NCBI GenBank assembly: GCA_038248985.1
Contig: JBBRWV010000087.1
Location: forward strand, 1-16,275
Length of the DNA: 16,275 nucleotides
Reading direction: 5' to 3'
Source of the DNA: JBBRWV01 sp038248985
Lineage (GTDB): Bacteria > Planctomycetota > Phycisphaerae > WQYP01
A program made the position numbers and the translations under genes. Below are positions 6,959 to 14,048 of the stretch, piece by piece (positions within the stretch are counted from its first letter, which is position 1; each line of letters opens with the position of its first letter). The notes under the pieces are model-generated. The model was given only the letters and a program-made list of their open reading frames with translations. It had not been told where the DNA came from and did no database searches.

Positions 6959-8608
6959 ATGCCCATTCCCGAAAACCCCCAATACAAAGACCGCCTCGCG
7001 AAACTCGAAAAATGGCGCGCTGCCGGTGTTGACCCCTACGGCCAACGCATCGACGACCTCGCCCGCATCGATCTCGCACGCACGCTCCACAAGGGCGTTG
7101 ACGTCACCCCGCACGACGGCGTCTACCCCGCCAAAGTCGCCGGGCGCATCGTCCTGCTCCGCGACATCGGCAAACTCATCTTCCTCACCATCCAGGATTG
7201 GACCGGCCGCATCCAGATCGCCTTGAACAAGAAGGCGGTCTCCCCTGAACTCTGGGCCCAGGCCAAACTCTTTGAACTTGGCGACATCGCCTGGTTCTCC
7301 GGCAAGGTTGGCCACACCAACTCCGGCGAGATCACCATCTGGGCCGATGCCTACTCCCTGCTCTCCAAAGCACTCCTTCCGCCTCCGGAAAAATTTCACG
7401 GCCTCACGGATACCGAGCTCCGCTATCGCCTCCGCTACGTCGACCTCTTCGCCAACCCGCACGTCATGGAAGATTTCCTCTTCCGCTCCCGCACGCTCGA
7501 TTCCATCCGCGATTTCCTTCGGCAACGCCAATTCGTCGAAGTCGAAACCCCGTCCATGCAGACCATCCCCGGTGGAGCCGCCGCGCGCCCCTTCACCACC
7601 CACCACAACGCCCTCGGGCTCGATCTCTTCCTCCGCATCAGCCCCGAACTCTACCTCAAACGTCTCCTCGTCGGCGGCATGGAGCGCGTCTACGAAATCT
7701 GCCGCAACTATCGCAACGAAGGCCTCGACACCACGCACAATCCTGAGTTCACCATGATCGAACTCTACCAGGCTTATTCCGACCTCGCTGGCATGATGGA
7801 ACTCACCGAGTCCCTCCTCGTCCGCCTCGTCAAAGAACGCCTCGCGTCTCAACCTGCAGAGCCCAGTGCTCAGCCCGCGACGCTTATTCTGAAGTACGGT
7901 GAACGCACCATCGATTTCACCCCCCCCTTCCACCGCGTCAGTTACGCCGATCTCTTCCGCACGCACGTCGGCGTCGAAATGACCGATACCGCCGGCGTCC
8001 AAAAAGTGGCCGTCACGCACGGCCTGCATGACCTGAATAAAAAAGAACACGACGTCATCGTGGGCGAGCTTTTCGAAATTCTCGCCGAGCCGCAGCTCGA
8101 AAAACTCGATCGCCCCACCTTCCTCTACGACTACCCCGCCGCGCTCTGTCCGCTCACGCGCCGCAAGCCCGGCCATCCTGAGATCGCCGAACGCTTCGAA
8201 CTCTTCGTCGCCGGCATGGAACTCGCCAACGCCTACACCGAACTCAACGACCCCGAAATTCAGGAAGCCACCTTCTCCAAACAACTCGCCGGCCAAAACG
8301 TGGAAGACTCCATGGCCAAAATGGATGAGGACTACATCAACGCCCTCCGCCATGGAATGCCACCCGCCGGGGGCCTCGGCATCGGGATCGACCGCCTCGT
8401 CATGCTCCTCACCAGCCGCACCAGCATCCGCGACGTCATTCTCTTTCCCCTTCTCAAATCCACCGAGGCCATCGATGAAAAACGCTTCGAAAAAGATGTC
8501 GAAAAACTCGAAACCGATCTGGCCCACATCAAAAACATCGCCGGAAAAACTCCCCTCATGTTCATCCTCGGCCAGGACGGCACCCTCCGCGTCATCGACG
8601 TTCAGTGA
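6959..8608 (+). CDS. lysS: Lysyl-tRNA synthetase, class II
   Basis: Charges tRNA-Lys in the cytoplasm. The 549 residues show the class II order. An OB-fold anticodon-binding domain (about 55-145) contains IFLTIQDWTGRIQIAL. The catalytic domain follows, with VEVETPSMQTIPGGAAARPF and the ISPELYLKRLLVGGMERVYE stretch. Motif 2 contains RNYRNEGLDTTHNPEFTMIE, and motif 3 is GGLGIGIDRLVMLL. The lysine-pocket stretch ELANAYTELNDP is present. About 45 residues follow the usual end at DVILFPLL, finishing LMFILGQDGTLRVIDVQ, a tail longer than in E. coli LysS. A good AAGGA (6949-6953) sits 5 nt before the ATG. A short insert AEPSAQPAT (about 300) is linker-like. It is probably transcribed from the TACAAT box upstream and may read through into the permease gene 52 nt downstream. 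Confidence 0.97.
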   Translation: MPIPENPQYKDRLAKLEKWRAAGVDPYGQRIDDLARIDLARTLHKGVDVTPHDGVYPAKVAGRIVLLRDIGKLIFLTIQDWTGRIQIALNKKAVSPELWAQAKLFELGDIAWFSGKVGHTNSGEITIWADAYSLLSKALLPPPEKFHGLTDTELRYRLRYVDLFANPHVMEDFLFRSRTLDSIRDFLRQRQFVEVETPSMQTIPGGAAARPFTTHHNALGLDLFLRISPELYLKRLLVGGMERVYEICRNYRNEGLDTTHNPEFTMIELYQAYSDLAGMMELTESLLVRLVKERLASQPAEPSAQPATLILKYGERTIDFTPPFHRVSYADLFRTHVGVEMTDTAGVQKVAVTHGLHDLNKKEHDVIVGELFEILAEPQLEKLDRPTFLYDYPAALCPLTRRKPGHPEIAERFELFVAGMELANAYTELNDPEIQEATFSKQLAGQNVEDSMAKMDEDYINALRHGMPPAGGLGIGIDRLVMLLTSRTSIRDVILFPLLKSTEAIDEKRFEKDVEKLETDLAHIKNIAGKTPLMFILGQDGTLRVIDVQ

Positions 8609-8618
8609 CGCCGCCCAA

Positions 8619-8653
8619 ACGCTGACCCCTCGCCCCTGAACCCTGAACCCTTA
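8619..8653 (+). repeat. Degenerate heptamer repeats before the permease gene (array 3)
   Basis: Five 7-nt units in register between lysS and the permease: ACGCTGA, CCCCTCG, CCCCTGA, ACCCTGA, ACCCTTA. The last unit runs into the AAGGA ribosome site (8653-8657), only 3 nt before the ATG at 8661. The family resemblance to arrays 1 and 2 is CSTGARC followed by CTTRAAR. Confidence 0.5.
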
Positions 8654-8660
8654 AGGATCT

Positions 8661-10562
8661 ATGTACAAACTCTTCCTTACCCTCCGCTACCTCACCCGCA
8701 AGAAGATCGTCATCTTCCCCATCCTCGTCGTCTGGCTCTGCCTCATGATGATGATCATCGTCACCTCCATCATGGGCGGTTTCGTCGAACGCGTCCGCAA
8801 AGCCAACCGCGAACTCCTCGGCGATGTCGTCATCTCCACCCGCGCCAACGCCGGCTTCGCCTTCTACGAAGAACTCCAGGAGGAACTCCGCAAAATTCCC
8901 GAAGTCCAGGCCTCCACCCCGGTCGCCCGCGGCTACAGCCTCATCACCTTCCCCACCGATTCCATTAACCTCCCCGCCCAAATCGTCGGCGTCGATCCCG
9001 TCTCCCGTTCCCAGGTCTCGCGCTTCCACGAAAACCTCTACCGCCAGTACATCGCCCCCAGCGATGCCGCCGATGACCTCGCCAAAATGTCCCTTCCCAA
9101 AACCACCCTCCAGCTCCAGCAGGCCGCCCGCGACGATCTCGAGGCCCGTAGAAAAATCGTCGAAGACGCCACCGAACGCGCCCTGGCCCGCCCGGCCAAC
9201 GAGCCGCCCCAACGCTTCGAGCCCCTCTGGCTCAACGGCTTTATTCCCCTCCTTGCCCTGCTCGTGTTCCTGATCTTTCGCGCGCGCAAAAAACACTCCC
9301 ACGCCCCGCTCGCCCTGGCCGTGGTAACCTTCACCCTCGGTTCCGCCCTCGTTCTCGTCCTCACTTCCTGGCCCATGCTCTTCCCTCGCGCTGAGAACCT
9401 CCGTGACGATCAAATCCATCAGGCCCACATGGCCTCCGCCCGCGCCTTCTCCGTCCTCCGCCATGCCGATTTCCTCCCGCCCAACAGCACCTGGACCTCC
9501 CGTCAGCAACTCGCCAACGCCCTCATCCCCAAGGCTCCCTCCTTCAACATCCCCGAAGAAGCCCGTCTCTTCCTGGGCGGTTACGGCGCCAAACTCCCTG
9601 ACAACGCCTGCTTCGTCGGCTCACAGTTCGGAATCTTCCGCCGCGACTCCCGCGGCAACTTCGTCCGCTCCGGCAACCCCCTCTACTACCGCGTCAATAT
9701 CACCGTCATCCCCGTCTCCGAAAAAGGCACCATCCTCACCACCCAGGCCAACAGCAAACAATTCATCCTCACCGATGACTCCTATTCCGGCGTCTACGAT
9801 GTCGATTCCTCCTACGTCTACGCCCCCCTGGAAACCGTCCAAACCATGGCCGGCATGCGCAGCCAACTCGCCCTCGACGACCCCGATTGGACGCCCCCCC
9901 GCGTCAACGAGATCCTCATTAAAATCAAGGGTGATCAGAACCGCACCGATCTCTATGCCATCCGCGACAAAATCGACAAAATCACCGCCTCCTTTGCCAT
10001 TCGCAAGTCCGAGGAACTTCACGCCCTCAACAAAGATGACCTGTCCGGCAACCTCTTCTCCCTCAATGTCGAAACCTGGGACCAAAAACAAAAGAAATAT
10101 CTCGACGCCGTCCAAAATGAAAAATCCATGCAGATATTCATCCTCGGCCTGATGTCCTGCGTCGTCCTCGTCGTCATCTTCCTCATCTTCTACATGATCG
10201 TCCGCGACAAAACCCGCGACATCGGCATCATCAAAGCCGTCGGTGGCTCCGAAACCGGAGTCGCCACCATCTTCCTCCTCTACGGACTCTTCATCGGCGT
10301 CGTCGGCGGCGCTCTCGGCGTAGCCTCCGGCGTGGCCTTCGTCACCCACACCAATGAAATCCACGAATGGATCTTCCAAATCACCGGCAAAACCATCTGG
10401 GATCGCTCTGTCTATCTCTTCGACCGCATCCCCTCCACCGTCAATTACCGCGAAGTCGCCTTCTTCTATCTCGCCGCCATCATCTCCGGCGTCCTCGGTG
10501 CCCTCATCCCCGCCTTCTTCGCCGCCCAGGAAGACCCGGCCAAGGCGGTGCGCTTTGAGTAA
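8661..10562 (+). CDS. ABC transporter permease, LolC/LolE-MacB type, with extra membrane hairpin
   Basis: Inner-membrane subunit of a type VII ABC system, which extracts lipoproteins (LolCDE) or pushes substrates to TolC (MacB). Hallmarks are the N-terminal TM segment (about 17-38), a large periplasmic domain, the C-terminal FtsX domain with TMs at about 490-514, 535-560 and 598-622, the cytoplasmic coupling sequence DKTRDIGIIKAVGGS, and the family ending DPAKAVRFE. At 633 residues it is far longer than LolC/E (about 400). The excess is partly a strongly hydrophobic pair (about 192-207 and 217-240) joined by a basic loop RARKKHSH inside the periplasmic region, so six rather than four TMs are predicted. 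Only one permease gene is present, so it may act as a homodimer. Its last 8 nt overlap the ATPase gene. Confidence 0.9.
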   Translation: MYKLFLTLRYLTRKKIVIFPILVVWLCLMMMIIVTSIMGGFVERVRKANRELLGDVVISTRANAGFAFYEELQEELRKIPEVQASTPVARGYSLITFPTDSINLPAQIVGVDPVSRSQVSRFHENLYRQYIAPSDAADDLAKMSLPKTTLQLQQAARDDLEARRKIVEDATERALARPANEPPQRFEPLWLNGFIPLLALLVFLIFRARKKHSHAPLALAVVTFTLGSALVLVLTSWPMLFPRAENLRDDQIHQAHMASARAFSVLRHADFLPPNSTWTSRQQLANALIPKAPSFNIPEEARLFLGGYGAKLPDNACFVGSQFGIFRRDSRGNFVRSGNPLYYRVNITVIPVSEKGTILTTQANSKQFILTDDSYSGVYDVDSSYVYAPLETVQTMAGMRSQLALDDPDWTPPRVNEILIKIKGDQNRTDLYAIRDKIDKITASFAIRKSEELHALNKDDLSGNLFSLNVETWDQKQKKYLDAVQNEKSMQIFILGLMSCVVLVVIFLIFYMIVRDKTRDIGIIKAVGGSETGVATIFLLYGLFIGVVGGALGVASGVAFVTHTNEIHEWIFQITGKTIWDRSVYLFDRIPSTVNYREVAFFYLAAIISGVLGALIPAFFAAQEDPAKAVRFE

Positions 10563-11307
10563 CCCCGCATTCAACCCCCAGCCTCTCGCCGTCCCCCTCA
10601 TCGAACTGCGCAACATCCACAAGTCCTATCAACTCGGCCCCACCGCTGTCTCCGTCCTCAAGGGCGTCAACCTGCACGTCCACGAAGGCGAGTTCGTCGC
10701 CATCATGGGCTCCTCCGGCTCCGGCAAATCCACGCTCCTCCACATCGCCGGCGCTCTCGATTCCCCCGATCAACCACTCGATGAAAAATCCGCCGACCGT
10801 TTCGGCCTCTTCTTCCGCGGCCAGCCCGTCACCCACATGGGCCACTGGGGCCGTCACCGCCTCCGTAATCAGCAGTTCGGTTTCGTCTTTCAGTTCTACC
10901 ACCTCCTCCCCGAACTCAACATCCTCGAAAACGTCCTCCTCCCCGCCATGATCCCCGCCCCGTTCTACAAAGCCCTCATCCGCGCCCGCCCCCGCAAACT
11001 CGAAGCCCTCGAACTTCTTGATTCCTTCGGCCTCGCCGACCGACTGAAACACCGCCCCAACCAACTCTCCGGCGGCGAACGCCAACGCGTCGCCATCGCC
11101 CGCGCCCTCATCAACAAACCCGCCCTCCTCCTCGCCGACGAACCCACCGGCAACCTCGACGCCAAAACCGGCCGCTCCATTCTCGACGTCCTCCTCGCCC
11201 TGCACAAAACCCGTCAGCAATCCATCCTCATCGTCACCCACGACCCCTCCGTCGCCGCCCTCGCCCACCGCACCGTTCACCTCACCGACGGCCGCATCAA
11301 AAGTTAA
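10555..11307 (+). CDS. ABC transporter ATP-binding protein, LolD/MacB-NBD type
   Basis: Energises the permease encoded just upstream. All nucleotide-binding motifs are intact in the 250 residues: Walker A GSSGSGKST (about 47-55), Q-loop FGFVFQFYHLLPELNILENV, signature LSGGERQRVAIARAL, Walker B LLLADEPTGNLD and switch His in ILIVTHD. Between Walker A and the Q-loop there are about 40 residues, including FFRGQPVTHMGHWGRHRLRN, longer than in E. coli LolD. The start is TTG at 10555, overlapping the permease stop by 8 nt with AAGGCGG (10542-10548) 6 nt upstream. This indicates translational coupling. An upstream in-frame ATG at 10354 would add 67 residues of out-of-frame permease shadow and is rejected. 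LolD versus MacB cannot be decided without the substrate or adaptor. Confidence 0.92.
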   Translation: MSNPAFNPQPLAVPLIELRNIHKSYQLGPTAVSVLKGVNLHVHEGEFVAIMGSSGSGKSTLLHIAGALDSPDQPLDEKSADRFGLFFRGQPVTHMGHWGRHRLRNQQFGFVFQFYHLLPELNILENVLLPAMIPAPFYKALIRARPRKLEALELLDSFGLADRLKHRPNQLSGGERQRVAIARALINKPALLLADEPTGNLDAKTGRSILDVLLALHKTRQQSILIVTHDPSVAALAHRTVHLTDGRIKS

Positions 11308-11353
11308 TCCCCGCACCTTCTCCCCACCCCGTCGCAAATCAATTTGCACCCTC

Positions 11354-11366
11354 TAGAATCCCTCCC
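11354..11366 (+). promoter_or_regulatory. Possible -10 box before the Tim44-like remnant
   Basis: TAGAAT followed by CCCTCCC matches the aroB start region (TACAAT CCCTCCC) in 12 of 13 positions, but the ATG that follows in aroB is absent here. It suggests a relic of a similar leaderless start. Confidence 0.25.
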
Positions 11367-11381
11367 TCCCCGTCGCCCCTC

Positions 11382-11435
11382 CAATTTTACTACTTCCACT
11401 AATTTCACTAATTTTACCGCTTCTCCCAATTTCCC
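11382..11435 (+). repeat. Degenerate nonamer repeats (array A)
   Basis: Six 9-nt units in register: CAATTTTAC, TACTTCCAC, TAATTTCAC, TAATTTTAC, CGCTTCTCC, CAATTTCCC. The consensus is YAATTTYAC, in reverse GTRAAATTR. The Tim44-like reading frame emerges directly from this array. A related array lies at 13461-13487 in the opposite orientation. Confidence 0.5.
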
Positions 11436-12131
11436 CAACCCCTTCCCTCACTCCGCAACGGCCAGTACGATTGGGTCCTCACCGAAATCATCCAGCGCAG
11501 CGCCTACCGTCCCGCCGCCGCCGCAATCCCCATCCCTCCCGCACTCGCCCTACGCGATCCCAACCTCACCCTCGCCGACCTCGAAGACCGCGCCTCCGTC
11601 ATCTTCTGGCGCATCAACCGCGCCGACCGCCTCGGCACCACTGACCCCCTCCGCAAAATCGCCACCCCAGACTTCGTCGAAAAATACGCCGCCCGCTTCC
11701 TCCCCTCACCCTACCCCCGCCCACTCTTCCTCGATTGCGCCGTCGGCTCCGTCACCACCCGCCAACTCATCCCCGGCAACCTCGCCACCCGCTCCCACGA
11801 ACGCGCCGTCATCGAAATCGCCTACTCCGCCACCACCTACACCCGCTCCTCCGACGGCACCCTCCGCCGCGGCTCCCGCAAAGACCTCATCTATTCCTGG
11901 TACATCCTCCAACGCCCCGCCTCCTCCCTCACCGACCCCGCCACCACCATCTCCTCCGCCCATTGCCCCCGCTGCGGCACCCATCTCACCAACACCGCCT
12001 CCGACTCCTGCGAATATTGCCACACCCCCCTCGCCGACGGCGCCCACGGCTGGCTTCTCGAACAAGTCACCCCTCGACACGATCCCCACATCCGAGGGAA
12101 AGAAACGTCTGGAGGAAGCCGTGAAAAGTGA
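11412..12131 (+). pseudogene. Tim44-like / zinc-ribbon protein, start missing
   Basis: A 239-codon frame with the strong C-ending codon bias of neighbouring genes runs to TGA at 12129-12131, yet has no ATG, GTG or TTG after the in-frame stops at 11400 and 11409. Its first codons are the nonamer repeat itself; protein-like sequence begins near 11448. Recognisable parts are YDWVLTEIIQRS, DRASVIFWRINRADRLG (Tim44-like helix), YIL and a zinc ribbon CPRCGT...CEYCHTPLADG, followed by GWLLEQV. I recall planctomycete TIM44-like proteins with the same DRASVIFW, SSAHCP.CG, CE.C and DG.H.W order; those have an extra membrane-containing N-terminal half that is absent here. The gene is probably 5'-truncated, or it starts in an unrecognised way. 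The ATG-less overlapping frame at 11344 is Ser/Pro-rich shadow. Tim44-like bacterial proteins have no firm function. Confidence 0.65.
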
Positions 12132-12231
12132 TCCGCGCGGGGATTTTTCCGCTGTGATTTTGCAGGAGCGCATCGGCAAGGAAGTGCGCAAACCGCAAGA
12201 GGGCGCCGCGTGGGAGGCCGCAGGCGATTGA
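12121..12231 (+). CDS. Possible 36-residue ORF coupled to the Tim44-like frame
   Basis: GTG at 12121 lies 5 nt after a perfect GGAGG (12111-12115), and the frame ends at TGA 12229-12231. It overlaps the last 11 nt of the Tim44-like frame, an arrangement typical of translational coupling. The product starts MKSDPRGDFSAVILQERIG and is charged with no membrane segment or known motif. Codon use (gag, gtg, aag) differs from the upstream C-ending style. It could be a real small protein, the tail of a gene read in another frame, or chance. The next gene is on the opposite strand, ending 9 nt away. Confidence 0.28.
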   Translation: MKSDPRGDFSAVILQERIGKEVRKPQEGAAWEAAGD

Positions 12232-12240
12232 TTGCGGTGG

Positions 12241-13239
12241 CTATTTCTCGCGGGAAGTGACGTAGTGGGCGGCTTCCATGAGGGCGTTGCGCGCGTCCGA
12301 CGGGGGCAAAACCCGCAGCGCGGTAATGGCTTCGTCGATACGCAATTCCGCCTGACGCTTGGCATACACAATCGAAGAAGACGGTGCCAGAAGCTGACGG
12401 ACCCGCTCGACCCGGTCGTGTTCGTGCGATTCCAGCAGGCCGATGAGCAGATCGCGATGCTGCGGTGCCGCCGTCTTTAGGAAGTGGATCATGGGCAGGG
12501 TGAGCTTGCCTTTTTCGATGTCGGTTCCGAGCGATTTGCCCACGGTCTTTTGCTGGCCGCAGATATCCAGAATGTCGTCGACGATCTGAAATGCCAGGCC
12601 GATCTGCTTGCCAAAGGTAGCCAACGCGTGAATGAACTCCGGCTTGGCGGTGGAGATGAGCGCCCCCAGCTTGCAGCAGGCCTCGGTGAGGGCCGCGGTT
12701 TTGCGATAGATGATGAGGTAGTACGTCTTTTCATCCATCTTCCAATTCTTGCGGTTGAAGTTCTGGGTGAGTTCGCCTTCACAGACGACGTTGGTCGTGT
12801 GGGCGATTAGACGCGATGCCGTCTGCCCGCTGGCCGAATCGAGGCTCGAGCAAAGGTGGTAGGCGTGCGAGATGAGATAATCGCCCAACAGAACCGCCGC
12901 TTCGTTGCCGTGCAGGTGATTGATCGTTGCGCCGCGCCGGCGGATTTCCGCGCCGTCGAGAATGTCATCGTGAACCAGCGTCGCCATGTGAACCATTTCG
13001 ACCACCGTCGCCAAAGTGGTGTGGTCCGGTGTCAGACGCGCATCGACGGTTTCGCAGGCGGCCAGGCCCGAAAGCAGCACGAGCATGGGACGGAGCATCT
13101 TACCGCGAAATTTGGCCACGTGGGTCACCAGTTGGTTCACGTTCGGCAGGTCTGACGCGAGTTCGGCGGCGAAGAGCTGATCGACTTCGAGAAGTTGCGG
13201 CGCGACCAGATGGGCCAGGCTGGGGGCGGTGGTAGTCAT
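12241..13239 (-). CDS. Polyprenyl (long-chain) diphosphate synthase
   Basis: Trans-prenyltransferase extending allylic diphosphates with IPP, probably for the quinone side chain. The 332 residues have the all-helical family's motifs: GKMLRP (46-51) for IPP binding, the first Asp-rich motif D91-D-I-L-D95 in LVHDDILDGAEIRRRGA, GD at 119-120, and the second Asp-rich motif D221-D-I-L-D225 in FQIVDDILD, followed by GKSLGTDIEKGKLTLPMI. The residue five positions before the first motif is Ala86 rather than a bulky aromatic, which in this family favours long (about C30 or longer) products, like IspB or heptaprenyl synthases. The ATG is preceded by AAAGGA 9 nt upstream. It is alone on this strand, with its own promoter. 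IspB versus HepT/IdsA-type naming cannot be settled. Confidence 0.93.
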   Translation of the reverse strand: MTTTAPSLAHLVAPQLLEVDQLFAAELASDLPNVNQLVTHVAKFRGKMLRPMLVLLSGLAACETVDARLTPDHTTLATVVEMVHMATLVHDDILDGAEIRRRGATINHLHGNEAAVLLGDYLISHAYHLCSSLDSASGQTASRLIAHTTNVVCEGELTQNFNRKNWKMDEKTYYLIIYRKTAALTEACCKLGALISTAKPEFIHALATFGKQIGLAFQIVDDILDICGQQKTVGKSLGTDIEKGKLTLPMIHFLKTAAPQHRDLLIGLLESHEHDRVERVRQLLAPSSSIVYAKRQAELRIDEAITALRVLPPSDARNALMEAAHYVTSREK

Positions 13240-13327
13240 GGCAGGAGTTCCTTTGTGAGGACATCCGGGCGGTTTCTTGACGAGCGTGGACGTCTATCGC
13301 GGCGACGAACATTCAAATGTTATTGAA

Positions 13328-13356
13328 AGTATAGAAAGTTTTGATGCGGGAGTCCA
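13328..13356 (-). promoter_or_regulatory. Promoter of the polyprenyl synthase gene
   Basis: On the minus strand TGGACT (13356-13351) and TATACT (13333-13328) are separated by 17 bp. Predicted transcription start is near 13321, giving a leader of about 80 nt to the ATG at 13239. Confidence 0.5.
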
Positions 13357-13460
13357 GCGAATTGTTTCCAACGGGGAAAACTCCACCCCAACTTCCACGG
13401 CCGCCCAGGCCTAAGTACGTTCCCCACCAGCGCCCCAAGGGGAAGGCGGTGGGATGGTAG

Positions 13461-13487
13461 GCGAAATCAGCAAAATCGGCAATGAGG
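13461..13487 (+). repeat. Degenerate nonamer repeats (array B)
   Basis: Units GCGAAATCA, GCAAAATCG and a poorer GCAATGAGG. Read on the opposite strand, array A at 11382-11435 has the consensus GTRAAATTR, so the two arrays share GYRAAATYR. The array lies in the divergent gap between the polyprenyl synthase and rpsJ, upstream of both promoters. Confidence 0.4.
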
Positions 13488-13531
13488 CGTGGAGAAACGC
13501 CCCCAAAACTGCGCCCGTCTTTCAGATAGCG

Positions 13532-13560
13532 TTGACACCCGCCGGCCATTTTCGTACAGT
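13532..13560 (+). promoter_or_regulatory. Strong promoter of rpsJ
   Basis: Consensus -35 TTGACA (13532-13537), 17-bp spacer, and -10 TACAGT (13555-13560, 5 of 6). This is the best housekeeping promoter in the window. Transcription would start near 13567, leaving a leader of about 125 nt. Confidence 0.75.
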
Positions 13561-13571
13561 GTTCCTCCTGT

Positions 13572-13685
13572 CCACCGCTAATCTGTTTGGCGGTGGGGCG
13601 ACGCAAAGGCGGGCCACCGCCCTTCCGCGAAAAAATCGCGGCGTAGCCAACAATTGAACACCGGCTCTTCTCCTTTCGCAAAGGA
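13572..13685 (+). promoter_or_regulatory. Structured rpsJ leader with hairpin over the ribosome site
   Basis: Three inverted repeats lie between promoter and start. CCACCGC (13572-13578) pairs with GCGGTGG (13590-13596). CCGCGA (13625-13630) pairs with TCGCGG (13636-13641) across five A. TCCTTT (13671-13676) pairs with AAAGGA (13680-13685) across a 3-nt loop. The last pairs the complete Shine-Dalgarno AAGGA (13681-13685). A leader that can hide its ribosome site suggests translational control, as known for several ribosomal-protein mRNAs; the regulator is not visible. Confidence 0.45.
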
Positions 13686-13691
13686 ACACAC

Positions 13692-14009
13692 ATGGCTGTT
13701 GGTCCCCACGAACGTATTCGAATTCGCATGGAAGCTTACGATCACCGGGCGCTCGACGCCTCCGCCAAGGAAATCGTGGATCATGCGAAACGTACCAGCG
13801 CAAAAGTTCGCGGCCCCATTCCCATACCCACGCGAATCGAGAAGTTCACAGTGTTGCGTTCCCCCCACATTGACAAAAAATCCCGTGAACAGTTCGAAAT
13901 CCGCACGCACAAACGCGTGATCGATATTCTTGAACCCACCCCCCGCACTATCGAAGCCCTCAACCGCCTCGTGGTGCCCGCCGGCGTGTTCGTCAAGATC
14001 AAGGCCTAA
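13692..14009 (+). CDS. rpsJ: Small ribosomal subunit protein uS10
   Basis: Component of the 30S head that also acts in transcription antitermination as NusE with NusB. The 105 residues are full length and typical: IRIRMEAYDHRALDASAKEI, VRGPIPIPTRIEKFTVLRSP, the loop HIDKKSREQFEIRTHKRVID and the ending PAGVFVKIKA. AAGGA (13681-13685) is 6 nt before the ATG. Unlike most bacteria, where rpsJ heads the S10 operon with rplC next, here it has its own strong promoter and a terminator 40 nt downstream, followed by an unrelated gene. Codon use is more balanced than in the first 12 kb, as expected for a highly expressed gene. Confidence 0.98.
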   Translation: MAVGPHERIRIRMEAYDHRALDASAKEIVDHAKRTSAKVRGPIPIPTRIEKFTVLRSPHIDKKSREQFEIRTHKRVIDILEPTPRTIEALNRLVVPAGVFVKIKA

Positions 14010-14048
14010 ACAAGCCGCCAGGTAATTGCTTCGTCTCAATAAGAACTC

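Noticed and set aside
6864..7226. 120-codon plus-strand ORF overlapping the lysS start
   Set aside because: Different frame from lysS, Ser/Pro/Thr-rich, no motif; lysS is unambiguous.
11344..12231. 295-codon Ser/Pro-rich ORF on the plus strand
   Set aside because: It is an out-of-frame reading of the Tim44-like frame; the Ser/Thr/Pro monotony is what C-rich DNA gives in the wrong frame. Only its last 36 codons are kept as a possible small ORF.
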